64,000 nt of DNA. It comes from JAPUDQ01 sp049289035 (lineage in GTDB: Bacteria; Patescibacteriota; Saccharimonadia; Saccharimonadales; Saccharimonadaceae). The stretch covers positions 18,071 to 82,070 of the forward strand of contig JBAQIV010000022.1 in assembly GCA_049289035.1 (NCBI GenBank), given 5' to 3'. The notes under the pieces were generated by a model. It saw nothing but the letters and a program-made list of their open reading frames with translations, was not told the DNA's origin and ran no database searches. This document shows positions 24,302 to 33,638 of the stretch, one piece after another (within the stretch, counting starts at the first letter, position 1; each line of letters begins with the position of its first letter). The position numbers were made by a program, and so were the translations under genes.

Positions 24302-24904
24302 ATGGCTATTTCCATCGATGACATCAAAAAACTCAAAGAACTTACCGGTGTAGGGCTGACTGACGCCAAGGCAGCGCTAACCGAGAGCAAGGGCGACTTT
24401 GATAAAGCGCTCGAAGCCATGCGCAAAAAAGGCCTAACCAAAGCTGAAAAACGCGGTGAACGCGAAGCGCGTGCCGGGCTGGTCGACAGCTATGTACACA
24501 GCAACCGTGTGGGTGTGCTCGTGGAAGTCAACTGCGAGACTGATTTTGTGGCGAAAACCGACGAGTTTAAGACGCTCGTACACGACGTAGCGCTTCATGT
24601 GGCGGCTAGTGCACCTGAATTTATCACGCTGAGCGATATACCGGCAGACATAGAGGGCACTAAGCGCGCAGAATTTACCGACAAAGCCGCCCAAGAGGGC
24701 AAATCACCTGAGATCAGCGGCAAAATTGTCGAAGGCCAGCTGAAAAAATACTTTGCCGAAAAAACATTGCTTGAGCAGCCATTTATCAAAAACCCCGACC
24801 AAACGGTCGGTGAACTCGTGAAAGAATACATCAGTAAACTCGGTGAAAACATTGTAGTACGCCAAATCCGCCGCATCGAACTGGGCGTGACCGACGAAGC
24901 GTAA
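24302..24904 (+). CDS. tsf: Elongation factor Ts (short form)
   Basis: 200 aa, like the short Thermus form rather than the 280-aa E. coli form. It exchanges GDP on EF-Tu. The UBA-like N-terminus (LKELTGVGLTDAKAAL) and the core motif EVNCETDFVAKTDEF are intact, and the coiled-coil domain is missing. GAAAGGAA precedes the ATG at 24302. The frame is open further upstream, but that part is repeat sequence and not coding. Confidence 0.95.
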   Translation: MAISIDDIKKLKELTGVGLTDAKAALTESKGDFDKALEAMRKKGLTKAEKRGEREARAGLVDSYVHSNRVGVLVEVNCETDFVAKTDEFKTLVHDVALHVAASAPEFITLSDIPADIEGTKRAEFTDKAAQEGKSPEISGKIVEGQLKKYFAEKTLLEQPFIKNPDQTVGELVKEYISKLGENIVVRQIRRIELGVTDEA

Positions 24905-24905
24905 A

Positions 24906-25886
24906 CTACGTTTCTAAGACAGAACGGGCAGCGTCTTCCAGTACGATATTGATCATATCGCCAGAGACGCTGAGGCTTTTGAGCTTGGACGACAGTTTCC
25001 AAAAAATTGGTCCAGTCACTTCGCCATGTTGCGATGTTTCGATGTGGCCGAGCCCAAGTGCAAGGTTGAGTCGCATAATCACTGGGTAATGCGCGGCGAG
25101 TGACTCGTGTGCGCGCTGTATTTTGTCGATGAGTGGTAACACAGTGTCGTGCCCAAAAGTCGCAATAGCGTGCTGGTCATTGGGGTCGATATCGCCGGGT
25201 AGCCGTATGACAATGTTTTGCCCGTCGCCAGTAAAGCTGGCAATAGTCCCGCCGTGGTACGGCACGAGCGCCGATAGAGCGTATTCAAATGTCGTGATAA
25301 AGTGTCGGAAATCACCATAAGCCGTGGCGACGGTTTGGCTGGAGTTGGCAAGGTCCCATTTGATGACGAAAGCGTTGGGAGTGACGGGTACAAGCGTGCG
25401 GTGTTCGTCGGCGATCGAAACTGTGTCATAGGTTGTCAGTGCTATCAAACTGTGGGCTATCTCGCTACGGTGTTTGCTCCAGATTTTGTCGAGCTGCGTA
25501 GGCGTGGGAAGAGCACGATTTTTAACAAACGCTAGTTGTACCACTGCTTCGTGGTCGTTTGGCAAATCGATATAGCCGCCCCAGGTGAGGTGGTCGGTGT
25601 TCATACGACTTTTTTCGATTTTAGAGATGTGGGTTGTAAATGTCGTGCCGAGTGTCGAGGCGTTTAGATCAACACGGTGACCTTCGATAGCACTGCGCAC
25701 AAACTCGAGTCGGTCTTCGGCGACAGCTGCTTCGACAGATGACAGCGCCACGGCATCGTCGCGGTGAAAACCATCACGCATAAACACGACTGCGCCGTTG
25801 CACGAGCGAATACTGGCGAGATCTTCGACGAGGGGCCACACCGATGTCTCGATCATGGCAATATGAGTAGAAAGTGGTGGATTCAT
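24906..25886 (-). CDS. Class III nucleotide cyclase-like protein, probably degenerate
   Basis: 326 aa, soluble. The C-terminal part (about 168-320) follows the class III adenylate/guanylate cyclase pattern: FVIKWDLANSS with metal Asp D178, GGTIASFTGDGQNIVIRLP with D221, and LALGLGHIETSQHGEVTGP. The usual Asn and Arg of the VNxAxRL transition-state motif are replaced by FWKLSSKL, so catalysis is doubtful. The N-terminal 160 residues are unrecognised. It lies between tsf and frr, where many bacteria have pyrH, and on the opposite strand. A promoter (TTACAT, 17 bases, TATAAT at 25907-25902) reads it. Confidence 0.55.
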   Translation of the reverse strand: MNPPLSTHIAMIETSVWPLVEDLASIRSCNGAVVFMRDGFHRDDAVALSSVEAAVAEDRLEFVRSAIEGHRVDLNASTLGTTFTTHISKIEKSRMNTDHLTWGGYIDLPNDHEAVVQLAFVKNRALPTPTQLDKIWSKHRSEIAHSLIALTTYDTVSIADEHRTLVPVTPNAFVIKWDLANSSQTVATAYGDFRHFITTFEYALSALVPYHGGTIASFTGDGQNIVIRLPGDIDPNDQHAIATFGHDTVLPLIDKIQRAHESLAAHYPVIMRLNLALGLGHIETSQHGEVTGPIFWKLSSKLKSLSVSGDMINIVLEDAARSVLET

Positions 25887-25936
25887 AACAACTAAAATAA
25901 TATTATATCACAAAAGACGATGTTATGTAAAATTTC

Positions 25937-26069
25937 GAGAATCCGCACTACCTAACTCTCGTTAAAGAACAGTTTGCCCTGAGGGCCAGCCCCCGCGTAA
26001 GGCGTAGGCTAATCATTTGGCGCGCGGGGGCAGTTGCTCTGATGCGAGAGCTAGGTAGTGCGGATTCTC
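25937..26069. ncRNA. Structured element copy 1 (novel candidate RNA or DNA element)
   Basis: An 18-bp perfect stem plus one mismatch and six more pairs (25937-25961 with 26045-26069) encloses a small GCCC/GGGC hairpin (25976-25986) and a 9-bp stem GCCCCCGCG/CGCGGGGGC (25989-25997, 26023-26031) with a 25-base loop. Loop and flanks share AAGGC...GCTAATCA.TTGGC and GGGGCAGTTGCTC with the copy at 40529-40650, while the stems differ but remain paired. It lies between the divergent promoters of the cyclase-like gene and frr, so it belongs to neither mRNA. The strand is unknown. Confidence 0.55.
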
Positions 26070-26102
26070 AAGAATCACATGCTTCATACCCGGCTATTTT
26101 GC

Positions 26103-26125
26103 TATACTATATGAGATATAAGGAG
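26103..26125 (+). promoter_or_regulatory. frr promoter -10 and ribosome binding site
   Basis: TGC-TATACT (26103-26108) followed by AAGGAG (26120-26125) a few bases before the frr ATG. Confidence 0.6.
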
Positions 26126-26129
26126 AATT

Positions 26130-26681
26130 ATGTTTGACACGAAACCCTATCAGGCAAAGATGACAGCGGCAATCGATCACTTTGAGGGCGAGCTAGCCAA
26201 AGTTAGAACTGGCCGCGCGCATCCGGACATGCTCGGCACCGTTATGGTTGAGGCTTATGGCTCTCGCATGTCGCTAAACCAAGTGGCCAATGTGACTGCC
26301 CCCGAGCCGCATTTGTTGCAGATTAGTCCGTTTGACCCGAGTAATATTAAGGCAATTAGCGATGCTATCCGGACGGGTGACATGGGATTTAACCCCAGTG
26401 ACGATGGTCGGCTGGTACGCGTGCCCATACCGCCGCTGACCGAAGAGCGCCGTCGTGATATGGTGAAGTTGCTGGGTGACAAAGTTGAAGACTGTCGCAT
26501 AGCGCTACGAACTATTCGCCAAGACGCACTCAAAGAAGCAAAGCGTCTTAAAGATGCCAAAGAGCTAAGCGAAGACGACGTAAAAGCGATTGAACGCGGC
26601 GTCGATGATGATATGAAAGATTACCAGACAAAAATCGACGAACTGTTCCGCGCCAAAGAAAAAGAAGTTATGACGATCTGA
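26130..26681 (+). CDS. frr: Ribosome recycling factor
   Basis: 183 aa, normal length. It separates post-termination ribosomes together with EF-G. Conserved segments include KVRTGRAHPDML, ISPFDPSNIKAI, GLNP-like GFNPSDDGRLVRVPIPPLTEERR and the C-terminal DDMKDYQTKIDELFRAKEKE. An AAGGAG lies four bases before the ATG. The usual rpsB-tsf-pyrH-frr order is altered: pyrH is absent here and a minus-strand gene intervenes. Confidence 0.96.
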   Translation: MFDTKPYQAKMTAAIDHFEGELAKVRTGRAHPDMLGTVMVEAYGSRMSLNQVANVTAPEPHLLQISPFDPSNIKAISDAIRTGDMGFNPSDDGRLVRVPIPPLTEERRRDMVKLLGDKVEDCRIALRTIRQDALKEAKRLKDAKELSEDDVKAIERGVDDDMKDYQTKIDELFRAKEKEVMTI

Positions 26682-26786
26682 TTGGTCGGAAGTTACTTGA
26701 AGACAACATCATGCTTATGCTATACTGCGCTTAGTTCTAATGTGAGAACAAACAGGTAAATTTAGGGAAACAGACATTTAAAAACT

Positions 26787-29700
26787 ATGCGATACGACCA
26801 TCGACACGGTGTATTCCGTCGTCGAGCACTAACTGTATTCGCCACCACACTGAGCTACGGCATGCTACTCGCCGTGTTTTTCATGGGATCTCTACTGCTT
26901 GGCTGGTTTCGGTCAAGCACGACAGTCGCAGCCATTAACATGACATTTGTCGTCACGACAGCGGCCGATAGTGGTCCAGGTTCACTCAGGCAGGCGATCA
27001 CTGACTCTAACGCCGCGGTGACTACTTCTGCTAACCCCAATGCCATTAGTTTTACGATCCCGGGAGCAGGCGTCCATACGATTGCCCTGCAGACACCGCT
27101 GCCACAGATCGCGCAGCCGACAGTCATCGACGGCACTACCCAACCTGGCACAAGCTGCGGCAACTTGGTTGCCGATGCGCCGTTTGGAGCAGGTTCTGCA
27201 CACTCCTTGGCAATTGAAATAGTTTCGACGCCTGCAACGGCGCTGGACCAAAGGGGGATCATTGATTTCGGAGTCAATACTGACAACTCAGCTGTTCGTG
27301 GTCTCGTCGTGCATGGGACAACAAATGGTGATGCGTACAATATACGGTTCAATTCTCCAGGCATGGTCGTCGAGTGTAACTATCTCGGGACACTGCCCGA
27401 TGCGACTCAGCCTAGTATCACCGACGGGTCACAGCCGAATATCTGGAGTATGGCTGCAGGTCCAGCCGCCGACAATGCGACGATTACAAACAATGTTTTT
27501 GGTGCCGGCAGAGCAATACAAGCTTCGGGTAAACCAGGCGATATGATCGATGGCTGGATCTTGAAAAACAATTTGTTTAATGTGTCACCCGACGGATCCA
27601 GTATAGGGAGCCAAAACCTAGGGCCGTTTTTTGGGTATTTCTCAAACCTGACAGTAGGAGGCTCGCTCAGTGACGCCAATGTGTTTGCTGGTACTCGAGG
27701 AGCAGGATTAGAGATGCAAGAGAGCACAGCGGTCACCATAGCAAACAACTACGTTGGTGTTACTCCATCGAACCAGGCGCTGTCCAACGCCTACAGTGGC
27801 ATAAGTACATTCAATACAAGCGATGTTGTAATCCGCGGAAATTACATCTCAAGTAACACAAATGTTGGACTGAATATAGTGGCGACTAGCAAGATCAAAA
27901 TAGTCGGAAACTATATCGGGTCAGGGATAGACGGCAACACGAGCGGTGTCGGCAACGGTCAAGGCATACGCTTTTCAGGCGATAACAGCGATATTACGAT
28001 TGGCGGTGCAAATCTGAGTGAGCGCAATATCATTTCTGGTAACGTTGGGGCAGGTACTGCAGGACAGTACACAACGTATAGCGGTACGAACAAGATACAA
28101 GGTAACTATTTTGGGCTTGGAGCGAACGGACGCTCACTTGCTAATGGCGATATAGCGATCTCACTTAACCCGGCAGGGGGTTGGCTTGTGGGTGGCAGTA
28201 ACGCTGGCGAAGGCAATATCATCGGCAAAAACGGCCGAGCACTGAGCATAGAAAACAATAGCACAGGTCTGACAACGTATGTCTATGGGAACATCATAGG
28301 CCTCGAGGCAGACGGCGAAACTTCAGCAAAAAACACCCAGGATACGACCATTGGGCTCAGCGGAAGTGCACCGATTGTATTTGGCGGGTCAAGTGCTGGG
28401 CAAGGCAACCTGGTCGCAAATGTCCACGGCTCGGGTATTAGCTTTGGGGGTACCGGCCTCAAGACAATTCGCGGCAACACCTTCGGCTTAACAAAAAGCG
28501 GCCAGCCGGCTCCTATTACGTGGTCAGCAATTGGTACATGGGGGTCAGCCGACGGCATCGTGATAGGCGGGCCAGCCACAGCCGACGGTAACGTCATTGC
28601 CAACGCTGGCAATTACGGGATAGATTTTGCAGGTACGGTCACAAACGCGACAATCCAAAATAACACCATTTACGGCGGTGCTTCACAGCCAGCGACTGGC
28701 ACAATTGGTGGTGGTATATATCTCAGTGCAACATCGACTGGCAACATGATCTCGCACAATACGATTCGGGACAATACGTCAGCGGGTGTTGTCGCAGGGG
28801 GGTACACCGCTACCAACACAAGCAATACTATCCGCCAAAACTCGATCTACCGTAATGGCACAATTGGTATCGACCTCTCAAATACTCAGGACTGGCAGCC
28901 GCTCGACGGCGTCACGCTCAATGACCCGCTCGACGCTGACACCGGTCCGAACGGGCTGCAAAACTACCCAGTGATTACAGCGTCTATGACCAGATGCGAC
29001 GGCAGTGTCGATACGAAAAACACCCCGATGTTTAACAGTACGCCAAACACGACATTTACCATCGATTATTATGCAAACCCCTCGTGGAACCCGAGCAGCA
29101 CGATTCCTCGCCAGGGTGAGCAGTGGGTCACAAGCGAGACAGTCACAACTGATGCTAATGGCAATGCCACCCTCAACCTGACACTTATCAATAGCATTAC
29201 ATATCCTTCTGTCACTGCGACGGCGCCAGATGGTTCGACGAGCGAGTTTGGTTCTATCAATACGGTGGCGTTTACTCAGTGCAAGGACATGCTCCAGCGC
29301 ACTGTCGCGACAACAACGAACGATATAACACTCAGTGCGACCTGGACGGGGTCACAGGTGCCTGCAACGTATTTGCGCAATCAGCCACAGTTTCCGACTG
29401 ACTATAACTCAACAACAGGCCAGTATACCGATCGACTTGAGCAAGCGGGCATGACGTTTACCGTTACTGTCGGTGGCCAGAACTTTATCTGGCAAGATCA
29501 TCCGTCCATATTTAGCTCATCATACACTCTTGACGATAACGGCTGGTCAGTCGCTGGTCATACCGCGACACCGCTCCCAGAGGGTACCTACGATGTCGTA
29601 CTCACTGTGACCGATCCTATCACGAAACTTTCTATGTCACGCACCTACCCAGGGGCGGTCAAAGTTGCTCTGCCGCGGGTTAGCTACACGACGACGTTTA

Positions 29701-30830
29701 CAAACAACAGTACACCAACACTTACCGGTACAGCGAGCGGCGTGCTTCCAGACTACTCTAGCGGCCTATACACCGCATACATCCTGCCTAAAGGCTCGGC
29801 CGCACCAAACCCAAACCTACTATCAAGTGATCCCGCCTATGTGGCACCCCGAGTGTTGCAGTACGTGGCAGACACGACGAAGGACGCGGCAGGCAACACA
29901 ATCATCGCTGATACCGGTGCATTCAAGGTGCTTACAAATAAACAAGCTATTATCAACGCCTGGACAGCCTACCATGACGAACAGCTAGCCAACTGGGCAG
30001 TCGGCGGCGTACCAGAGTGGAATTATTTCTCAAACAAAGTCCATAGCCTCAAGGTTACAAACACAGGAGGAGTTGACTGGAGCACAATTAAAAGTGTGCA
30101 AGATATCAAAGGGACATGTACCAATACAGAGGTTCAGCAGGCTTTCTATAATTGGGGATGGGCTACGGCGGCGACTCAAGCGAGCTGCGAAACGGGCATA
30201 CAAGCGGCATACGATGCCGATAAGTCATGGTATGACCAATATCTTCAAACTAATATCGATAATCTCAGTAGTGCTACGCCAGACTATGATACTTCGCCGT
30301 TGCCACAAGGCACCTACGACGTCTACATTTTGGGCTACGGTGTGGATCTTACCTCATTTCAGAGAGACTTTCCCGGTGGCCTCGTCGTCGACTTCACGAC
30401 CCCGACCGTCACACTGGTCACGACGGCCGCCAAAGACAATGTCTCCCCGCAGCTCAACGGCAGCGTGTCCGACCCAACAGCAGCAGTGACAGTCACACTG
30501 ACGGGTCCAAACGGCACTACTTACGGCCCATTTACGGCGAAAAACAACGGCGACGGCACCTGGACACTCCCAGCCGGCGCTATACAGCCCGGCTTGGTGC
30601 TCGGGACCTACACGGTGGCAGTGACTGTAACAAGCTTGAGCGGAAACCATTCTACCGAGACCAAGACGCTTGTTCTGACGGCAAGCACGAAACCAACGAC
30701 ACTGTCTAAGACGGGAAGTGACTACATATACGTTCTCTCGATTAGTGGGGTAGTACTAGGCGTAGGGGCACTGTGGCTTGTGGGCCAGCGACGTCGTACT
30801 GAGAAAAGATTACGCTACGTACGCTCATAA
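26787..30830 (+). CDS. Giant surface protein: beta-helix repeats and LSKTG anchor
   Basis: 1347 aa. The N-terminus is basic, then has a signal/anchor span (about 20-45). TFVVTTAADSGPGSLRQAI is the start typical of right-handed parallel beta-helix adhesins. Residues about 130-720 are beta-helix turns rich in NxxxGN/NxIxGN motifs; then come several immunoglobulin-like beta domains (about 760-1290). The end is LSKTG (1306-1310), a hydrophobic span and RRR, the plan of a sortase sorting signal. Likely an adhesin or glycan-binding protein that contacts another cell. TATACT (26721-26726) is 60 bases upstream. No sortase gene is in the window. Confidence 0.85.
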   Translation: MRYDHRHGVFRRRALTVFATTLSYGMLLAVFFMGSLLLGWFRSSTTVAAINMTFVVTTAADSGPGSLRQAITDSNAAVTTSANPNAISFTIPGAGVHTIALQTPLPQIAQPTVIDGTTQPGTSCGNLVADAPFGAGSAHSLAIEIVSTPATALDQRGIIDFGVNTDNSAVRGLVVHGTTNGDAYNIRFNSPGMVVECNYLGTLPDATQPSITDGSQPNIWSMAAGPAADNATITNNVFGAGRAIQASGKPGDMIDGWILKNNLFNVSPDGSSIGSQNLGPFFGYFSNLTVGGSLSDANVFAGTRGAGLEMQESTAVTIANNYVGVTPSNQALSNAYSGISTFNTSDVVIRGNYISSNTNVGLNIVATSKIKIVGNYIGSGIDGNTSGVGNGQGIRFSGDNSDITIGGANLSERNIISGNVGAGTAGQYTTYSGTNKIQGNYFGLGANGRSLANGDIAISLNPAGGWLVGGSNAGEGNIIGKNGRALSIENNSTGLTTYVYGNIIGLEADGETSAKNTQDTTIGLSGSAPIVFGGSSAGQGNLVANVHGSGISFGGTGLKTIRGNTFGLTKSGQPAPITWSAIGTWGSADGIVIGGPATADGNVIANAGNYGIDFAGTVTNATIQNNTIYGGASQPATGTIGGGIYLSATSTGNMISHNTIRDNTSAGVVAGGYTATNTSNTIRQNSIYRNGTIGIDLSNTQDWQPLDGVTLNDPLDADTGPNGLQNYPVITASMTRCDGSVDTKNTPMFNSTPNTTFTIDYYANPSWNPSSTIPRQGEQWVTSETVTTDANGNATLNLTLINSITYPSVTATAPDGSTSEFGSINTVAFTQCKDMLQRTVATTTNDITLSATWTGSQVPATYLRNQPQFPTDYNSTTGQYTDRLEQAGMTFTVTVGGQNFIWQDHPSIFSSSYTLDDNGWSVAGHTATPLPEGTYDVVLTVTDPITKLSMSRTYPGAVKVALPRVSYTTTFTNNSTPTLTGTASGVLPDYSSGLYTAYILPKGSAAPNPNLLSSDPAYVAPRVLQYVADTTKDAAGNTIIADTGAFKVLTNKQAIINAWTAYHDEQLANWAVGGVPEWNYFSNKVHSLKVTNTGGVDWSTIKSVQDIKGTCTNTEVQQAFYNWGWATAATQASCETGIQAAYDADKSWYDQYLQTNIDNLSSATPDYDTSPLPQGTYDVYILGYGVDLTSFQRDFPGGLVVDFTTPTVTLVTTAAKDNVSPQLNGSVSDPTAAVTVTLTGPNGTTYGPFTAKNNGDGTWTLPAGAIQPGLVLGTYTVAVTVTSLSGNHSTETKTLVLTASTKPTTLSKTGSDYIYVLSISGVVLGVGALWLVGQRRRTEKRLRYVRS

Positions 30831-30873
30831 ATTGCACGTACACTTTGATTAGATAATTGTGGCAATTGTCATA

Positions 30874-30879
30874 TATACT
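30874..30879 (+). promoter_or_regulatory. -10 box of uppS
   Basis: TATACT seven bases before the ATG at 30887; no ribosome binding site. It decides this start over an upstream in-frame codon at 30857. Confidence 0.5.
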
Positions 30880-30886
30880 TACATGC

Positions 30887-31582
30887 ATGGCAACACAACA
30901 GACTGCACCGTTACACATTGGCTTTATCCTAGACGGTAATCGCCGCTGGGCGAAAAAACACGGTCTACCGGTATATGAAGGACACCTGGCCGGCTACAAT
31001 GCGCTCAAAGATGTGATTGAGGCGACGGCCGATGCGGGCGTGCGATATATCTCATTTTATAGCTGGTCCACCGAGAACTGGAACCGAGCTGAGCAAGAGG
31101 TGCGCAATGTGTTTAAACTGGTGCGGCGGTTGTTCAAAACTGACATAAAACAGCTGCACGACAAAGGGTTTCACTTGGTGGTCCTCGGCAGCCGCGATAA
31201 GTTGCCCGATGATATCTGCGACATGATAGACGAAGCCGAAGCCGTGTCGCGTGATGGTACTCGCGCAACACTGGCAATGTGTTTTAACTACGGCGGCCAA
31301 GACGAAATTGTGCGCGCCTCACAGCGTGCGATCCGCAGCGGGGTCGATCCAGAGATGCTCAGCGAAGATAGCTTTGCGCAGTACTTAGACCATCCCGAAA
31401 TACCGCCGTGTGATCTGATCGTGCGGACTAGTGGCGAGCAACGACTGAGCAATTTCATGTTGTGGCGGAGCGCCTATAGCGAGTTTATTTTCCTCGACAA
31501 ATTTTGGCCTGACATGCGTCCTAGCGACATCACTGCTATACTAGAGGAATATAATCGCCGCAATCGTCGGCACGGAGGATAG
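30887..31582 (+). CDS. uppS: Isoprenyl transferase (undecaprenyl diphosphate synthase)
   Basis: 231 aa cis-prenyltransferase that condenses isopentenyl diphosphates onto farnesyl diphosphate to give the lipid carrier for peptidoglycan and surface glycans. FILDGNRRWAKKHG with the catalytic Asp, SFYSWSTENWNR and LIVRTSGEQRLSNF...YSEFIF are the family blocks. It is followed directly by a site-2 protease and a CPBP protease, the same order seen near cdsA-rseP in many bacteria but without cdsA. Confidence 0.95.
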   Translation: MATQQTAPLHIGFILDGNRRWAKKHGLPVYEGHLAGYNALKDVIEATADAGVRYISFYSWSTENWNRAEQEVRNVFKLVRRLFKTDIKQLHDKGFHLVVLGSRDKLPDDICDMIDEAEAVSRDGTRATLAMCFNYGGQDEIVRASQRAIRSGVDPEMLSEDSFAQYLDHPEIPPCDLIVRTSGEQRLSNFMLWRSAYSEFIFLDKFWPDMRPSDITAILEEYNRRNRRHGG

Positions 31583-32806
31583 ATGGACATTGTCGTTACT
31601 GTTGCATCGATAATTTTGGGGGTGTTGATACTGGTCTTTTTGGTGGTGATTCATGAGCTGGGTCACGGCATCGTCGCACGGCGCAATGGTGTGATCGTGG
31701 AAGAGTTTGGCGTGGGCTTTCCGCCGTTTGCTAAAGGCAAAACAATCAAAAAAAGTGTCTTAGGACGCAATGTCATGTACAGCCTCAACTGGCTACCGAT
31801 CGGTGGATTTGTGAAATTACAAGGTGAATACGACTCGGCCGATAAAAAAGGTGATTACGGTGCGGCGACGTTTTGGCAAAAAACCAAAATTATACTGGCT
31901 GGTGTCGCTGTCAACTGGGTGTTTGCAGCGCTGCTCTTCACGATCTTGGCACTTGTCGGTATGCCGCGCGTGGTTGCAAATCAGTTTACGGTTGGCTCAG
32001 ACACGATAGTGAACAAATCGCCAGTCGTTGTTGCGGGTACAACGAAGGGTTTACCGGCAGATATTAGTGGTTTGCGCTCGGGCGATGCGATCGATCATGT
32101 GTCGGTCAAGACGACCTGTCCAACTGGTGTTGTTGAGCCGTGCAGGGGGCAATCAGCTGACGAGATTGATACGATTATAGCGCTGACAAAGCAGTATCCT
32201 GGTAGTGTCCTGATCGTTGACTATACCCGCGATGGTTCTGCAAAGACGGCCGTACTTACCAACCGTACAGCAGAGCAGGCTACAGACAAAAAAGGCTATC
32301 TGGGCGTGACATTTTCTCAGGCAAATGCAACGACCTACCGCTCCACCTGGTCGGCACCGATTGTCGGTGTTGGACTCACGGGGCAATTGAGCTGGGAGAC
32401 GCTCAAGGGTGTTGGCAGCTTGGCATCGAAATTTTTTGGCGGGCTGGCTGGGCTGGTCAACCTCAACCCCGAGAGTCGTAGTCGTGCATCGGCGCAAATT
32501 GGTGATGCGAGTCAGGGTGTGTCTGGCCCGATTGGTATACTTGGTTCGATCTTGCCGAGCGCTGTGAAAGCGGGAATGGTACCGATTTTGCTGATTACGG
32601 CCGTCATCTCGCTGACGCTTGCTGTTATGAATGTGTTGCCGATTCCGGCGCTCGACGGCGGTCGCTGGTATACCATGGCAATTTTTCGACTCCTACGCCG
32701 ACCGCTCACAAAAGAGGTTGAAGAAAAAATTAACACAATCGGTATGATGATCTTGTTTGCACTTATCATACTAGTGACAATGGCCGATGTGGCGAAAATC
32801 ATTTAG
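31583..32806 (+). CDS. rseP: Site-2 (M50) membrane zinc protease, RseP-like
   Basis: 407 aa intramembrane protease that cuts membrane-bound regulators or signal-peptide remnants. The zinc motif HELGH (24-28) lies in the first membrane span. A PDZ-like region (about 140-250, with GLPADISGLRSGDAIDHV) follows. The second active-site motif NVLPIPALDGGRW is near the C-terminus between spans. It begins one base after the uppS stop and its own 3' end overlaps the CPBP gene by 20 bases, so the three genes form a tight operon. Confidence 0.93.
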   Translation: MDIVVTVASIILGVLILVFLVVIHELGHGIVARRNGVIVEEFGVGFPPFAKGKTIKKSVLGRNVMYSLNWLPIGGFVKLQGEYDSADKKGDYGAATFWQKTKIILAGVAVNWVFAALLFTILALVGMPRVVANQFTVGSDTIVNKSPVVVAGTTKGLPADISGLRSGDAIDHVSVKTTCPTGVVEPCRGQSADEIDTIIALTKQYPGSVLIVDYTRDGSAKTAVLTNRTAEQATDKKGYLGVTFSQANATTYRSTWSAPIVGVGLTGQLSWETLKGVGSLASKFFGGLAGLVNLNPESRSRASAQIGDASQGVSGPIGILGSILPSAVKAGMVPILLITAVISLTLAVMNVLPIPALDGGRWYTMAIFRLLRRPLTKEVEEKINTIGMMILFALIILVTMADVAKII

Positions 32807-33572
32807 ACTGCCGCCGCGCTGGCGAGCCGTGGCTGGGTCGTTGTTTGCGGCTGTTGTCTATCCGGCATGGACATTTGGTGCAGTTTTTGTCGTCGGCGCT
32901 GCCATAACGAGTCTTGTGGTGTATCTCTCGGCTTTTCAGCTGGGCATCACGCTTGACGGGACGCAGTCGTTGCAGCTGATGGTTATTAATATGGCTGCAT
33001 ATATAGTAGGGCTCGCTTTACTCCTCACCGAACCGTATGCACTGCGGCGTATGACAATTCGTGCAGTCAGACAACTCCTCGGTATTGCCCGGCGTGTTCA
33101 CCTGAGAGATCTTGGCTATGCTATATTGTCATGGTCGGCTTATATCGTTATCGCCTATACTGTGACAGTATGTATCGCTACGGTGCTGCCAAGTATAGAT
33201 ATGGGCCAGCGCCAGGATATCGGTTTTGCGACCAATGGAACTGGCTTAGACAAGCTATACGCATTTATTCTTATCGTCATGATAGCGCCGCTTGTCGAAG
33301 AGTTGATCTTTCGTGGCTATCTGTATGGTAGTTTGCGCCGACGTATGCCGTGGTGGTTGGGCGCGGTGATTACGAGCGTGCTGTTTGGTTTTGTGCATGG
33401 GCAGTGGAATGTCGGCATTGATGTCTTCATGATGAGCATGGTTATGTGCTATTTGCGTGAGTACACCGGCGCTATCTGGTCAGGCGTCATGGTGCATATG
33501 CTGAAAAACTCGCTTGCTTACTACTTATTGTTCTTTGCACCACCCTGGGTGCTGAAATTACTTGGTGCATAG
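32787..33572 (+). CDS. CPBP family intramembrane metalloprotease
   Basis: 261 aa with about six to eight membrane spans. The ABI/CAAX (CPBP) glutamic protease motifs are present: EELIFRG (EE 171-172, R176), FGFVHG and HMLKN near the end. In eukaryotes the family trims prenylated proteins; in bacteria it often gives immunity to self-made peptides or processes membrane proteins. It overlaps the M50 gene by 20 bases, suggesting coupled expression. Confidence 0.88.
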   Translation: MWRKSFRLPPRWRAVAGSLFAAVVYPAWTFGAVFVVGAAITSLVVYLSAFQLGITLDGTQSLQLMVINMAAYIVGLALLLTEPYALRRMTIRAVRQLLGIARRVHLRDLGYAILSWSAYIVIAYTVTVCIATVLPSIDMGQRQDIGFATNGTGLDKLYAFILIVMIAPLVEELIFRGYLYGSLRRRMPWWLGAVITSVLFGFVHGQWNVGIDVFMMSMVMCYLREYTGAIWSGVMVHMLKNSLAYYLLFFAPPWVLKLLGA

Positions 33573-33638
33573 CCGTGTACTATTGTAAAAAGTAAACAGT
33601 TTTTATATCAGTGTAGAAGTCGTGTATAGTAGTCATAT

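Noticed and set aside
25937..26069. Structured element as an integron attC site, an ordinary transposon with terminal repeats, or a plain terminator
   Set aside because: No GTTRRRY/RYYYAAC core pair, no transposase, the outer arms are not shared between the copies as terminal repeats would be, and there is no T run after the stem.
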